Source: Shimia sp. Alg240-R146 (GTDB taxonomy: Bacteria; Pseudomonadota; Alphaproteobacteria; Rhodobacterales; Rhodobacteraceae). Taken from it: a stretch of 64,000 nucleotides of DNA. Shown here one piece after another: positions 52,233 through 62,089 of this stretch. Below the pieces are notes generated by a model. That model did no database searches. It was given only the letters and a program-made list of their open reading frames with translations, and was not told the DNA's origin. The stretch spans positions 558,001 through 622,000 of the forward strand of contig NZ_CAMZOK010000001.1 of NCBI RefSeq assembly GCF_947331465.1, given 5' to 3'. Each line of letters opens with the position of its first letter. Position 1 is the first letter of the stretch. The position numbers and the translations under genes are program-made.

Positions 52233-54295
52233 CGTCTTTGCCGCAGGAAGAAACCGGGCCGTGGCGCACGTTGAGCCGTGGCGCCAAAGCTGCGTTGCTG
52301 GTTCTGGCGGTGGGCATCACCTGCCGCCTTTTGGGCGCACAGTTTGACTGGCTGGTGGGGTGGCCCGACGCGCTGACGGTTCCGATGACCGACTGGGTTG
52401 GCGCTACAGTGGGCTGGTTCCTGAGTGTTTTCAAGCCGTTGGCGCGGGCGTTTTCTCAGTTGTTGAGTTACCCGATGGAATGGGTGGGCGCCGCGTTGCG
52501 GAGTGCACCCTGGCCATTGGTGGTTGGTGCAGTGACGGCGATTGGTTGGCTAATCGGTGGTTTGAGGCTTGCGGCACTGGGGTTTTTTGGCCTCGGGTTT
52601 GTCGTGATCTCCGGCTATTGGGTCGAAGGCATGAACACTTTGGCGCTGGTTACGGTATCGGTGCCATTGGCGGCGTTTCTGGGCATGGCGATCGGCATTC
52701 TGGCCTTTGAAGTGCCACGTCTTAAAGGGGCCGTGAACGGCCTTTTGGACGTCATGCAGACTGTGCCGGCCTTTGCATATCTCACACCTTTGATCGTGCT
52801 TTTTGGATTTGGCCCAGTGGTGGGTTTGATCGCATCCGCGATCTATGCCGCGCCACCAATGGCGCGCAACGTTTTGCTAGGGCTGGAGCGAGTGGACGAA
52901 GAAATCCGCGAGGCAGCGGTTATGTCGGGTGGCACACGCCGCCAGCAGTTGTTTTTGATAGAAATTCCTGCGGCCAGCCAACAGATCATGGTGGGTTTCA
53001 ACCAATGCCTGATGGCGGCTTTGTCGATGGTGATCATTGCTGCCGTGATTGGCGGATTTGAGGACATCGGTTGGGAAGTGCTGCTGACCATGCGCAAGGC
53101 GCAGTTTGGTCCGGCATTTTTGGCGGGGTCTGTGATTGTGGTCTTTGCTGTGGTGATCGACCGCATGTCGGCAGCTTTGGCTGAACAGAGGGTGGCACAG
53201 AGCAAACGCGTGGCGCTTGCGATATTTGCCGTTGGCGCTGCTGTGGCCTTGTGGTCAGTGCTTGCGAATTGGAATCCAAGTGGCGTTGCCATGTTGGATG
53301 GTCTTGCACAAACCGTCGACACTGGTGTCGGAACGTTTACGGCCAGCAATGGTGCGACGCTTGACGCGGTCAAAAACACCTCGATGTTTTACGGGTTGCT
53401 GCCTTTGCGCATCGGGTTGGCTGATGCGGTTTTGCCATTCACTTGGGGGTTCAAATGGACCGCCGTGCATACCATGGTGTTCTTTGCTGTGGCCGCCGTG
53501 ATTGGTGGCGGATTGGCGCTGCGCGGACAGGTGACGGCAGGAGTCGTTGTTGTGATTGCGGCGTTGTTTCTGGAAATCGGTGTTGCTCAAGCGCCTTGGC
53601 CGTTGGTCGTGATCGGTGCTGCCGCGTTGGGCTGGGTTGCGAGTGGCTGGTCGCTGGTGCGTTTGGTGGTGGTTTTGCTGGGTTTGATCCTTTTGTCCGG
53701 TTTGTGGGAGCGCGCATTGCTGTCGCTTTATTTGAGCGGTGCCTCTGTGGCGGCCTGTGCAGTAGTGGGCGGCGTCCTTGGGTTCCTCAGCGCGACGAGC
53801 GCGCGGGTCTGGGCGGTTGTGCGCCCGATCTGCGACATGCTGCAGACGATTCCGATGTTTGTCTTCCTGATACCGGTATTAATGTTCTTTCAAATCGGCG
53901 AGTTCTCGGCCTTTTTGGCGATCTGCATGTATGCCGTAGTGCCGATGATCCGCTACACGCGGCAGGGTCTGATTTCGACGCCGGAAGATATGATCGAGGC
54001 GGCCACGGCCAGCGGTGCGGGCAAGTGGCAGACAATGTTTGAAGTGCGCGCGCCCTATGCGGCACCGACGATCCTGCTGGGCCTGAACCAGACGATTCTT
54101 TATGCGTTTGCGATGTTGGTGATTGCTGCGCTGATCGGCACGACGGGGCTGGGTCAGTCTATCTATCTGGCGCTTGGTCAGGCGGATGTGGGTCTTGGGG
54201 TCACTGCAGGGGCGGCTATGGCGATTCTCGCGCTGGTGGCTGACCGGCTTGTGCAAGGTTTTGCCGAGGAGCGGCGCAAGGCGCTTGGGTTGTAA
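52229..54295 (+). CDS. Quaternary-amine ABC transporter permease with two fused transport domains
   Basis: A 688-residue membrane protein made of two complete binding-protein-dependent transport domains in tandem, so one chain may replace the usual homodimer. Two EAA loops are visible: AAVMSGGTRRQQLFLIEIP in the first half and AATASGAGKWQTMFEVRAP in the second. About 14-16 hydrophobic segments are present, and a linker near the middle contains NGATLDAVKNTSMFYG. ATG 52229 overlaps the ATPase stop. The long form resembles the TMAO-type importers of roseobacters, as far as I recall. Confidence 0.88.
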   Translation: MTSLPQEETGPWRTLSRGAKAALLVLAVGITCRLLGAQFDWLVGWPDALTVPMTDWVGATVGWFLSVFKPLARAFSQLLSYPMEWVGAALRSAPWPLVVGAVTAIGWLIGGLRLAALGFFGLGFVVISGYWVEGMNTLALVTVSVPLAAFLGMAIGILAFEVPRLKGAVNGLLDVMQTVPAFAYLTPLIVLFGFGPVVGLIASAIYAAPPMARNVLLGLERVDEEIREAAVMSGGTRRQQLFLIEIPAASQQIMVGFNQCLMAALSMVIIAAVIGGFEDIGWEVLLTMRKAQFGPAFLAGSVIVVFAVVIDRMSAALAEQRVAQSKRVALAIFAVGAAVALWSVLANWNPSGVAMLDGLAQTVDTGVGTFTASNGATLDAVKNTSMFYGLLPLRIGLADAVLPFTWGFKWTAVHTMVFFAVAAVIGGGLALRGQVTAGVVVVIAALFLEIGVAQAPWPLVVIGAAALGWVASGWSLVRLVVVLLGLILLSGLWERALLSLYLSGASVAACAVVGGVLGFLSATSARVWAVVRPICDMLQTIPMFVFLIPVLMFFQIGEFSAFLAICMYAVVPMIRYTRQGLISTPEDMIEAATASGAGKWQTMFEVRAPYAAPTILLGLNQTILYAFAMLVIAALIGTTGLGQSIYLALGQADVGLGVTAGAAMAILALVADRLVQGFAEERRKALGL

Positions 54296-54377
54296 CAGAT
54301 CAAAGGCGCGCGCTCCTGCCCCAATGCTTTGTGGCGCGCGTCAGCGGGTCTCAAAGGCACGGGAGCGCCCTGTGCGC

Positions 54378-54557
54378 CTAGAAATCGATTGCGAGGCCTT
54401 TTTTCTCCCAGTCGCCGTAGCGAACGGGTTCTGGCCCGTCGCGGCCGCCGAGTTCGGTGGGGAGGTCAGGGGCTTTTGCCTTGGCGCGGCGTTCTTCGGC
54501 CTCGGCCAGCGCGCGTTTGGCGGCTTCGGGAATATCCTTGGTCTCTTCGCTGCTCAT
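54378..54557 (-). CDS. DUF1674 / SDHAF4-like small protein
   Basis: A 59-residue protein ending PTELGGRDGPEPVRYGDWEKKGLAIDF (shown in part by GGRDGPEPVRYGDWEKKG), the diagnostic C-terminus of DUF1674, the bacterial relatives of the succinate dehydrogenase assembly factor SDHAF4. It probably helps flavinylated SdhA assemble; no sdh genes are in the window. ATG 54557 has AGGAG at 54562-54567. It is divergent from rsmB. Confidence 0.85.
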   Translation of the reverse strand: MSSEETKDIPEAAKRALAEAEERRAKAKAPDLPTELGGRDGPEPVRYGDWEKKGLAIDF

Positions 54558-54673
54558 GGCCGCTCCTGCTGCGTGGGCTTTCATTTGCGATATGGCCTTG
54601 TTATACGCCCGGCTTCGGGAACGGCAAGGTGTCCCATTCTCGCATAGCCTGAACCCCACAGGAAAGGTGCTTT

Positions 54674-55942
54674 ATGTCCAAGTCCGGAATGCAAACCCGC
54701 CGCAGCGCCGTCTACCTGCTTGACCAAGTGTTGGGTGAAGGACGGTTGTTGTCCGAAGTGATCGGATCCGGTGCGCTTGAGCGGTTGGAACCAGCGGATC
54801 GCGCGCGGGCGCAGCGGTTGGCAGTGGACACGTTGCGCGGGCTGGAGCGGGCGGATCGCGTTTTGCAAAAACATTTGAAGAAAACGCCTGCTTTGACTGT
54901 GCAGAATGTGCTGCGGGTTGGAACAATTGAATTGTGTCAAGGCGGCGCGGCGCATGGCGTTGTGAATGACGCGGTTGAGATCGTTGCGAAAAACAAACAC
55001 ACAGCGGGCATGAAGGGGCTTGTGAACGCGGTGTTGCGCAAAGTGGACGCCAGCGGGCAAGCCGAATGGGACAAGCTGCGTATTCCGCGCCTGCCAAAGT
55101 GGCTGCGCAAACCTTTGACGCAGGCCTATGACAGCGAGATCATGTTGGGCATTGAGGCCGCACATTACGGCGGCGCGCCGTTGGATTTGACCCCAAAATC
55201 GAACGGTGCGGCTTTGGCTGAGGCCGTGGGTGGCGCGCTTTTGCCAACCGGCTCGGTGCGCGTGCCATCGGGGCAACAAGTGTCAGCGTTGCCGGGGTAT
55301 TCGGCCGGCGATTGGTGGGTGCAGGATGCGGCGGCGGCCTTACCTGCGAAAATCCTCGACGTGCAGCCAGGAGAAAAAGTGCTGGATCTGTGCGCGGCAC
55401 CCGGCGGCAAGACCATGCAGATGGCGGCGGCTGGCGCGAACGTGACGGCAGTGGATGACAACCCGTCGCGGATGGCGCGGGTTGAAGAGAATCTCAAGAG
55501 AACCGGCCTTAGCGCGACGTTGGTGGTCGGCGATGCAATGGCGCAGCAAGGCGAATATGACGCCATTTTGCTGGATGCACCGTGTTCTGCGACTGGCACA
55601 ATGCGGCGCCACCCCGACTTGCCGTTTGCCAAAGATGGCAGCGAGTTTGGCGACTTGATCGGGATGCAGGAGGTGTTTCTGGATCACGCCTTGGGGCTTT
55701 TGAAACCCGGCGGGCGGTTGGTGTTTTGCACTTGCTCGTTGTTGCCTGATGAGGGCGAAGTACAGGTCGAGGAGGCCGTCGCACGCTGGACAGGCGTTCA
55801 GGTGGATCGTGAGGCCGTCCTGGTTGACGGCGTTGATCCGGCGTGGGTGACCGAAGAAGGTGGTTTGCGGTTGCGGCCTGATTTTTGGGCAGATCGCGGC
55901 GGCATGGACGGATTCTATATGGCGTTGTTGCGCAAGGCCTAA
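54674..55942 (+). CDS. rsmB: 16S rRNA (cytosine 967-C5)-methyltransferase RsmB
   Basis: An rRNA m5C methyltransferase of 422 residues. An N-terminal NusB-like helical domain (about 1-130, TRRSAVYLLDQVL to AVLRKV) precedes the SAM-binding Rossmann domain with VLDLCAAPGGKTMQMA. Catalytic cysteines are in DAPCSATG and CTCSLLPDEGE. ATG 54674 has GGAAAGG upstream. It is followed by the heparinase-like gene and purH, an order I associate with Rhodobacterales. Confidence 0.93.
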   Translation: MSKSGMQTRRSAVYLLDQVLGEGRLLSEVIGSGALERLEPADRARAQRLAVDTLRGLERADRVLQKHLKKTPALTVQNVLRVGTIELCQGGAAHGVVNDAVEIVAKNKHTAGMKGLVNAVLRKVDASGQAEWDKLRIPRLPKWLRKPLTQAYDSEIMLGIEAAHYGGAPLDLTPKSNGAALAEAVGGALLPTGSVRVPSGQQVSALPGYSAGDWWVQDAAAALPAKILDVQPGEKVLDLCAAPGGKTMQMAAAGANVTAVDDNPSRMARVEENLKRTGLSATLVVGDAMAQQGEYDAILLDAPCSATGTMRRHPDLPFAKDGSEFGDLIGMQEVFLDHALGLLKPGGRLVFCTCSLLPDEGEVQVEEAVARWTGVQVDREAVLVDGVDPAWVTEEGGLRLRPDFWADRGGMDGFYMALLRKA

Positions 55943-56097
55943 AGCTGCGCAGCGGGTCGGGTGTTTGTCTGTTGGTCAGACCATTCCTTTAACCCAAACT
56001 GGGTTACACTCGGTTCACCCTATTTGAATCGGTGACTCGCGCGGATAACCCCGTTACACTCTGCGCAAACGCCAAAGAGCGTAGAGGCAGAGAGTGG

Positions 56098-57834
56098 ATG
56101 TCCAACCCTAACGGAATACCGGCGCGGTATACGCGGCTGATGCACCGCGTTCATGCGCGGATCAGTACGATGGCCAGTCCGGCCACCGGTTTCACATCTA
56201 TGCCGGAACCGCGCACCATTGGGCTATTTGCCCGTGGCAAACAGCTTGTGGCTGGCAATTTTTTGTTTGCAGGACATCTGTTAACCGCACCCAAGACAGC
56301 AATGTGGGATCTGACACCACCGGATGACGTGTTTGCCCAAGAGCTGCATGGTTTTGCTTGGTTGGATGATCTTGCGGCTGTTGGGGATGGCGTGGCGCGG
56401 GATAAGGCGCAGGAGTGGGTCTGGGGCTGGATTGAACAATCCGGTCGCGGAAGCGGTCCCGGTTGGACGCCGGATTTGACCGGCCGCAGGTTGATCAGAT
56501 GGATTAGCCACGCGATTTTTCTGCTGCGGGCCCGGGATTCGGATGATTCCGAAGCGTTCTTTCAATCATTGGCGCAACAGACCATTTTCCTTAGCCGCCG
56601 CTGGCGCCAGAGTCTGCCTGGGCTGGAGCGGTTTGAGGCCCTGACGGGGCTGATCTATGCAGGGTTGGCTCTGGAAGGGATGTCACAACACGTGGCACCG
56701 GCGGTCAAAGCGTTGGACAAAGAATGCCGTGCTCAGGTTGACGCGCAGGGCGGCATTTCCACGCGCAATCCTGAAGAGTTGCTTGAGGTCTTTACCCTTC
56801 TCACATGGGCGGCAACCGCGTTGACGGAGGCTGGTCATTCGCCATCGGACGCGCATGTCGAGGCGATCGAACGGGTGGCACCCACTTTGCGCACATTGCG
56901 TCACGCTGACGGCGGTTTGGCGCGGTTTCATGGCGGTGGTCGCGGCATCGACGGGCGGCTGGATCATGCGCTGGCCGAAAGTCGGGTGAAAACTCGTCAA
57001 GCGGACGGTTTGGCGATGGGATATGCGCGGCTGAGCGCAGGACGCACCAGTGTGGTTGTGGATGCGAGTTTGCCACCCGCAGGAGAAAGCTCGATCAATG
57101 CGCACGCGTCCACATTGGCGTTTGAGTTGACCAGTGGCCGGCGGCCGGTTGTCGTGAATTGCGGCTCAGGTGCCAGCCTTGGCGAAGACTGGCGACGGTT
57201 CGGTCGCGCGACACCTTCACACTCGGCCCTGACGCTGGATGAGCTGTCGAGCTCCCGGTTGGGCAAGTTGGGCAAGGGGTGGCGCGAGGAGCAATTGGTT
57301 GAAGGCCCTACAGATGTCCCCATCGAGGTGACGCAAGTGCAGGACGGGATCAAGTTTCAGGGCGGGCACGACGGGTATCGCGAGACGCATGGTTTGACTC
57401 ATGCGCGCACCCTTGAGCTGACGTTTGACGGTCGCGGCATGGCTGGCGAGGATCTGATTGTTGCGCTGGAGGACGGTGACAAACGCAAGTTTGACCGGAT
57501 GATGGATCAGAAGGCGCTGCAAGGCATACCCTATGACATCGCCTTTCACCTGCATCCGGAGGCGGATGCGTCGCTTGATATGGGCGGCGCGGCTGTGTCG
57601 ATCGCTCTCAAAAGTGGTGAAGTTTGGGTGTTTCGGCACGATGGCGCCGCCAAAATGGAGCTTGTGGCCAGTGTTTTTCTGGAAAAAGGCCGCATAAAGC
57701 CGCGCGCGACAAAACAGATCGTTCTATCTGGCGCCGCAATGCAGTATGGGACGCGCATCCGGTGGTCTTTGAGCAAAGCGCATGAGACTGGTGTGGCGAT
57801 CAGGGATCTGAACCGGGATGAGATGGATTTATAA
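56098..57834 (+). CDS. Heparinase II/III-family protein
   Basis: A 578-residue protein with an alpha/alpha toroid N-terminal half (about 1-290) and a heparinase II/III C-terminal beta-sandwich (from about 300), where SSINAHASTLAFELTSGRRPVVVNCGSG is the conserved block. No clear signal peptide is present, so the cellular site is uncertain. Members can degrade acidic polysaccharides, but those next to purH are uncharacterised. GTAGAGGCAGAGAG precedes ATG 56098. Its stop is 26 bases from the purH start. Confidence 0.88.
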   Translation: MSNPNGIPARYTRLMHRVHARISTMASPATGFTSMPEPRTIGLFARGKQLVAGNFLFAGHLLTAPKTAMWDLTPPDDVFAQELHGFAWLDDLAAVGDGVARDKAQEWVWGWIEQSGRGSGPGWTPDLTGRRLIRWISHAIFLLRARDSDDSEAFFQSLAQQTIFLSRRWRQSLPGLERFEALTGLIYAGLALEGMSQHVAPAVKALDKECRAQVDAQGGISTRNPEELLEVFTLLTWAATALTEAGHSPSDAHVEAIERVAPTLRTLRHADGGLARFHGGGRGIDGRLDHALAESRVKTRQADGLAMGYARLSAGRTSVVVDASLPPAGESSINAHASTLAFELTSGRRPVVVNCGSGASLGEDWRRFGRATPSHSALTLDELSSSRLGKLGKGWREEQLVEGPTDVPIEVTQVQDGIKFQGGHDGYRETHGLTHARTLELTFDGRGMAGEDLIVALEDGDKRKFDRMMDQKALQGIPYDIAFHLHPEADASLDMGGAAVSIALKSGEVWVFRHDGAAKMELVASVFLEKGRIKPRATKQIVLSGAAMQYGTRIRWSLSKAHETGVAIRDLNRDEMDL

Positions 57835-57860
57835 CCTAAGCCCGAGGACCTCTGCGCCCC

Positions 57861-59450
57861 ATGACCGATCTGCACCCCATTCGCCGCGCCCTGATTTCTG
57901 TATCTGACAAGACTGGATTGATCGACCTCGCCAAAGCGCTGAGCGCGCGTGGTGTCGAACTCCTGTCAACTGGCGGGAGCGCAAAGGCGATGCGCGACGC
58001 GGGTCTTGAAGTCAAAGACGTCTCCGAAGTCACCGGCTTTCCCGAAATGATGGACGGCCGCGTTAAGACGCTGCACCCCAAGGTGCATGGCGGTTTACTG
58101 GCGCTGCGTGACAATGATGACCACGTAGCCGCGATGAATGAACATGACATTGCCGGCATCGATTTGTTGGTGGTGAACCTTTACCCGTTTGAGGCCACAG
58201 TGGCCGCAGGCGCAGATTATGACACCTGCATCGAGAACATCGACATTGGCGGTCCTGCGATGATCCGAGCGGCGTCCAAGAACGCGGCCTTTGTGAACGT
58301 GATAGTAGACGTTGAGGATTACGACAAGCTGTTGGGCGATATGGAGCAGCACGACGGCGCGACCTGCCCGAAATTCCGCCGCAAGCTGAGCCAAAAAGCC
58401 TATGCCCGCACAGCGGCCTATGACGCTGCTGTATCCACATGGATGGCCGAGCAGCTTGAACTGGAAGCGCCCAAGCGCCGTGCCTTTGCTGGCGAGTTGA
58501 AACAGACATTGCGTTATGGTGAGAACAGCCACCAGAAAGCGGCGTTTTATACAGATGGTTCCGGTCGGGCGGGTGTGGCCACGGCAACGCAGCTTCAGGG
58601 CAAAGAGCTGTCTTACAACAACATCAACGACACCGATGCGGCGTTCGAACTGGTCAGCGAGTTTGCCCCCGAAAACGGCCCTGCCGTTGCGATTATCAAA
58701 CACGCCAACCCCTGTGGTGTGGCAGTGGGCGCGACCTTGGTCGAAGCCTATCAGAAAGCGTTTGATTGCGACCGCACCTCTGCCTTTGGTGGCATTGTTG
58801 CGCTGAACCAACCGCTGGATGCCGAAACCGCCAGCAAGATTGTCGAGATCTTCACCGAGGTTGTCATCGCGCCGGGTGCATCCGAGGAAGCCAAAGAAAT
58901 TTTTGCGGGCAAGAAAAACCTGCGCCTTCTGTTGACCGATGGTCTGCCTGATCCGCGTGCGCCGATCACGGCCTATAAGCAAGTCGCTGGTGGGTTGCTG
59001 GTGCAGGACAAAGACGTCGGCACCGTAGCGCTGGACGAGTTGAAGGTTGTGACGAAGGTTGCGCCGACAGACGAACAGATGGCCGATCTGTTGTTTGCTT
59101 GGAAGGTCGCGAAACACGTCAAATCCAACGCGATTGTCTATGTCAAAGGTGGTGCGACAGTGGGCGTTGGTGCCGGTCAGATGAGCCGTTTGGACAGCGC
59201 CAATGTGGCTGCATCCAAGGCGCAACGCATGGCGGACGCGCTGGAGCTGGATGAAAGCCCCGCGAAAGGGTCCGCTGTGGCGTCGGATGCGTTCTTCCCC
59301 TTCGCTGACGGTTTGCTCGAAGCCGCAGCAGCGGGTGGCACTTGTGTGATCCAGCCGGGCGGCTCGATGCGTGACGAAGAGGTCATCAAGGCTGCGGATG
59401 AGGCTGGATTGGCGATGGTCTTTACCGGTATGCGTCACTTCCGCCACTAA
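57861..59450 (+). CDS. purH: Bifunctional AICAR transformylase/IMP cyclohydrolase PurH
   Basis: Carries out the last two steps of IMP synthesis. It has 529 residues, normal length. The N-terminal IMP cyclohydrolase (MGS-like, about 1-200) contains [25 protein letters not shown] and [13 protein letters not shown]; the C-terminal transformylase contains [25 protein letters not shown] and the [10 protein letters not shown] to AFFPFADGL region. The start is ATG 57861. It lies between the heparinase-like gene and lspA, probably cotranscribed with the former. Confidence 0.96.
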   Translation: MTDLHPIRRALISVSDKTGLIDLAKALSARGVELLSTGGSAKAMRDAGLEVKDVSEVTGFPEMMDGRVKTLHPKVHGGLLALRDNDDHVAAMNEHDIAGIDLLVVNLYPFEATVAAGADYDTCIENIDIGGPAMIRAASKNAAFVNVIVDVEDYDKLLGDMEQHDGATCPKFRRKLSQKAYARTAAYDAAVSTWMAEQLELEAPKRRAFAGELKQTLRYGENSHQKAAFYTDGSGRAGVATATQLQGKELSYNNINDTDAAFELVSEFAPENGPAVAIIKHANPCGVAVGATLVEAYQKAFDCDRTSAFGGIVALNQPLDAETASKIVEIFTEVVIAPGASEEAKEIFAGKKNLRLLLTDGLPDPRAPITAYKQVAGGLLVQDKDVGTVALDELKVVTKVAPTDEQMADLLFAWKVAKHVKSNAIVYVKGGATVGVGAGQMSRLDSANVAASKAQRMADALELDESPAKGSAVASDAFFPFADGLLEAAAAGGTCVIQPGGSMRDEEVIKAADEAGLAMVFTGMRHFRH

Positions 59451-59597
59451 GACGGCATGTGATTATCAAAGGCCTTCGCGGCAACAACCTTGTTGCGAAG
59501 GTCATAAGCGCTTACGATGGCGCCAACAACGACTGCGATAATCGCGAAAACGCGAGGCGCAGCACCGAGGCAGTTGGGCAGACGAAGGAGACGCGCT

Positions 59598-60068
59598 ATG
59601 CGTCTGGTATTTTGGGCAGGCTTTTGGGCCTTTATCACCGATCAAGCGAGCAAATATGCCGTTGTGCATATGTTGAACCTGCGTGAAGTGGTGGCCATCG
59701 ACGTTTTCCCGCCACTGTTGCGGTTTCACATGGCGTGGAACGATGGCATCAATTTTGGCCTGTTTTCTGGGAGCCCCGAAGCTGCGCGTTGGATTTTGAT
59801 CGCTGTGGCTGCGGCGATTTCCGTTTTTATTCTGCTCTGGGTGAAGCGTGAGCCACCGGGAAAATGGGGTCTGATCAGTGCAGGCCTCTTGATCGGTGGC
59901 GCAGTTGGTAATGTGGTTGATCGGCTGATTTACGGGGCCGTTGCGGACTTTTTGAACATGTCCTGTTGCGGCATAGACAATCCTTTTGCTTTTAATCTCG
60001 CGGATGTCTGGATTTTCGCAGGGGCCATCGGGTTGGTGATTTTTGGTGGCGCCAAAAGAGAGGCGTGA
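59598..60068 (+). CDS. lspA: Lipoprotein signal peptidase LspA
   Basis: Signal peptidase II of 156 residues, with four transmembrane helices. The two catalytic aspartates are in GNVVDRLIYG and FNLADVWIF; FLNMSCCGIDNPFAFN is the usual periplasmic loop. It cleaves the signal peptide of diacylglyceryl lipoproteins. GAAGGAG precedes ATG 59598. The 147 bases before it hold an imperfect hairpin (about 59473-59502) of unknown role. A lipoprotein gene follows directly. Confidence 0.93.
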   Translation: MRLVFWAGFWAFITDQASKYAVVHMLNLREVVAIDVFPPLLRFHMAWNDGINFGLFSGSPEAARWILIAVAAAISVFILLWVKREPPGKWGLISAGLLIGGAVGNVVDRLIYGAVADFLNMSCCGIDNPFAFNLADVWIFAGAIGLVIFGGAKREA

Positions 60069-60120
60069 CGTTGGAGATTGAATGCGCTAAACCTTGGCGC
60101 ATTATTGTTGGAGGTGTGCG

Positions 60121-60636
60121 ATGCACGTGTCGCGTCTGATCATTTTGGGTTTGGTTGTGAGCCTTGCGGCCTGTGGCAGCAATAAGCCGTTGCGCACCAT
60201 GGGCACAGACTCCAATGGGCCTGATGAATTCAGCATATTGCCCGGCAAAGAACTGACCCAACCCAGCGAGTATTCCACGCTACCGACGCCTGTGCCAAAT
60301 GGCGTGAACCGCACGGATCTCAATCCGATTGGTGACGCGGTTGTCGCATTGGGGGGGCGTGCGGAGCCGTTGACGAACAATCCGACAATTGGATCTGGCG
60401 ACGCAGCGCTGGTGAGTTATGCGTCGCGCAACGGGCGCACCGCCGATATTCGGCAAACGGCGCGTGTCGAAGATGAGGCGTTCCGCAAGAAGCGTGGTCG
60501 CCTGACGCGCATTCGTCTTGTGAAGCATGACATTTATGAAAAGGTCTATGAATCCCAAGACCTTGGAGAATTCGACGAATGGTGGCGCTGGCGCCGGGCC
60601 GGTGCGCGCACACCGGCTGCACCGCAGCAGCCCTGA
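60121..60636 (+). CDS. DUF3035 lipoprotein, BamF-like outer-membrane assembly subunit
   Basis: A 171-residue lipoprotein with lipobox SLAAC (lipidated Cys18). The region PDEFSILPGKELTQPSEYSTLPTP is the signature of DUF3035, described in alphaproteobacteria as BamF, an accessory subunit of the BAM outer-membrane protein assembly complex. The basic central part (AFRKKRGRLTRIRLVKHDIYEKVY) is conserved. GGAGG lies six bases before ATG 60121. It follows lspA, whose product would process it. Confidence 0.85.
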   Translation: MHVSRLIILGLVVSLAACGSNKPLRTMGTDSNGPDEFSILPGKELTQPSEYSTLPTPVPNGVNRTDLNPIGDAVVALGGRAEPLTNNPTIGSGDAALVSYASRNGRTADIRQTARVEDEAFRKKRGRLTRIRLVKHDIYEKVYESQDLGEFDEWWRWRRAGARTPAAPQQP

Positions 60637-60754
60637 CATCAGCGCACTGCGCATTTTTGCGCTGAACGCCTGTCACAATCCCGTTTGATCACTTGAAGCT
60701 GCGCCGGTGGCGCGTAACTATTTACCCAAGCGGTTTTTAACGGAGTTTTCTCGC

Positions 60755-62089
60755 ATGGTGCGACTCTTAGCATTGGCTCTCGGTGTGGCATCTTTTGCTG
60801 TGCCGGTGCAGGCCAACGATCTTGTCACCGACTACACTTTGGACAATGGCATGCAGGTTGTGGTGGTGGAAGATCACCGCGCGCCCGTGGTCATGCACAT
60901 GGTGTGGTACAAAGCCGGGTCTGCAGATGAGCAGCCGGGCGTGTCGGGCGTGGCGCATTTCCTTGAACACTTGTTGTTCAAAAGCACGGACAACATGGAG
61001 TCGGGAGAGTTTTCCGCCACTGTTGCCGCCAATGGCGGACGTGACAATGCGTTCACCAGTTACGACATGACGGCTTATCATCAGCGGGTTGCCAGCGACC
61101 GGCTGGAGTTGATGATGCGCATGGAAAGCGATCGGATGGTGAACTTGCGTTTGCAAGAGCATGAGGTGGCCACTGAGCGCGAAGTGATCATTGAAGAGCG
61201 CAACCAACGGGTTGAAAACAACCCCGGTGCGCTGTTTCGCGAACAGCTAAGCGCGGCGCAGTATCAGAACCACCGTTATGGTGTGCCGGTCATCGGTTGG
61301 CGCCATGAAATGGAAGCGCTGTCGCTTCAGGATGCGCGGTCATTTTATGACACGTTCTACGCGCCGAACAATGCGATCTTGTTGGTGGCAGGAGATGTCG
61401 AGCCGCTGGCGGTCAAGGCTCTGGCTGAGCAATATTATGGTGTGTTGCCAGCCAATCCGGATCTTCCGGAGCGCGCGCGCCCACAAGAGCCGCCGCAGAT
61501 CAGCCCGCGCCGAATGACGTATAACGATCCGCGCGTAGCACAGCCTTATGTGACCCGGTCTTATCTCGCGCCTGAGCGCAATCCGGGGGATCAGGAAACG
61601 GCGGCGGCGTTGACCTTGCTGGCGGAAATCCTTGGCGGTGGTCAGACCTCTGTGTTGAGCCAGAAGTTGCAGTTTGAGCAGAAAAAAGTGGTCTATGCCG
61701 CAAGCTGGTACAATGGCACGTCGCTGGACGCGACCACGTTTGACTTTGTGGTGGTGCCGGTGCCCGGCGTATCTTTGCAAGAGGTCGAGGACGCGATGGA
61801 TGCGGTGGTGGCTGAGTTCATCGAAACCGGTGTCGATGCGGAGCAGTTGGCACGCATCAAAATGCAGCTGCGCGCATCCGAAATTTATGAACGGGACAAT
61901 GTGAGCAGTCTGGCAAATCGTTATGGGCGGGCCCTAACTGCCGGACTTACGATTGCCGACATTCAGGCTTGGTCCGATACTTTGCAAGCGGTGTCTGAGG
62001 AGGACATCATCGCCGCTGCAGAGCAGGTTTTTGACAAACGCCGGTCGGTGACCGGTTGGCTAATGGGCCAAGAGGAGGTCACGCAATGA
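60755..62089 (+). CDS. M16-family zinc peptidase, active subunit
   Basis: A 444-residue exported metallopeptidase of the pitrilysin/processing-peptidase family. The signal peptide ends VPVQA (residue 20). The inverted zinc motif is HFLEH (His68, Glu71, His72), with the distal glutamate in EREVIIEERNQR. Two M16 repeats follow. It probably forms a heterodimer with the next gene product and clears peptides in the periplasm. ATG 60755 gives a clean signal peptide; a GTG at 60707 would add 16 residues. It is coupled by ATGA to the next gene. Confidence 0.92.
   Translation: MVRLLALALGVASFAVPVQANDLVTDYTLDNGMQVVVVEDHRAPVVMHMVWYKAGSADEQPGVSGVAHFLEHLLFKSTDNMESGEFSATVAANGGRDNAFTSYDMTAYHQRVASDRLELMMRMESDRMVNLRLQEHEVATEREVIIEERNQRVENNPGALFREQLSAAQYQNHRYGVPVIGWRHEMEALSLQDARSFYDTFYAPNNAILLVAGDVEPLAVKALAEQYYGVLPANPDLPERARPQEPPQISPRRMTYNDPRVAQPYVTRSYLAPERNPGDQETAAALTLLAEILGGGQTSVLSQKLQFEQKKVVYAASWYNGTSLDATTFDFVVVPVPGVSLQEVEDAMDAVVAEFIETGVDAEQLARIKMQLRASEIYERDNVSSLANRYGRALTAGLTIADIQAWSDTLQAVSEEDIIAAAEQVFDKRRSVTGWLMGQEEVTQ

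Noticed and set aside
59447-59638. Small minus-strand open frame of 63 codons between purH and lspA
   Set aside because: It overlaps the lspA start, has no ribosome site, and its hydrophobic stretch may be accidental.
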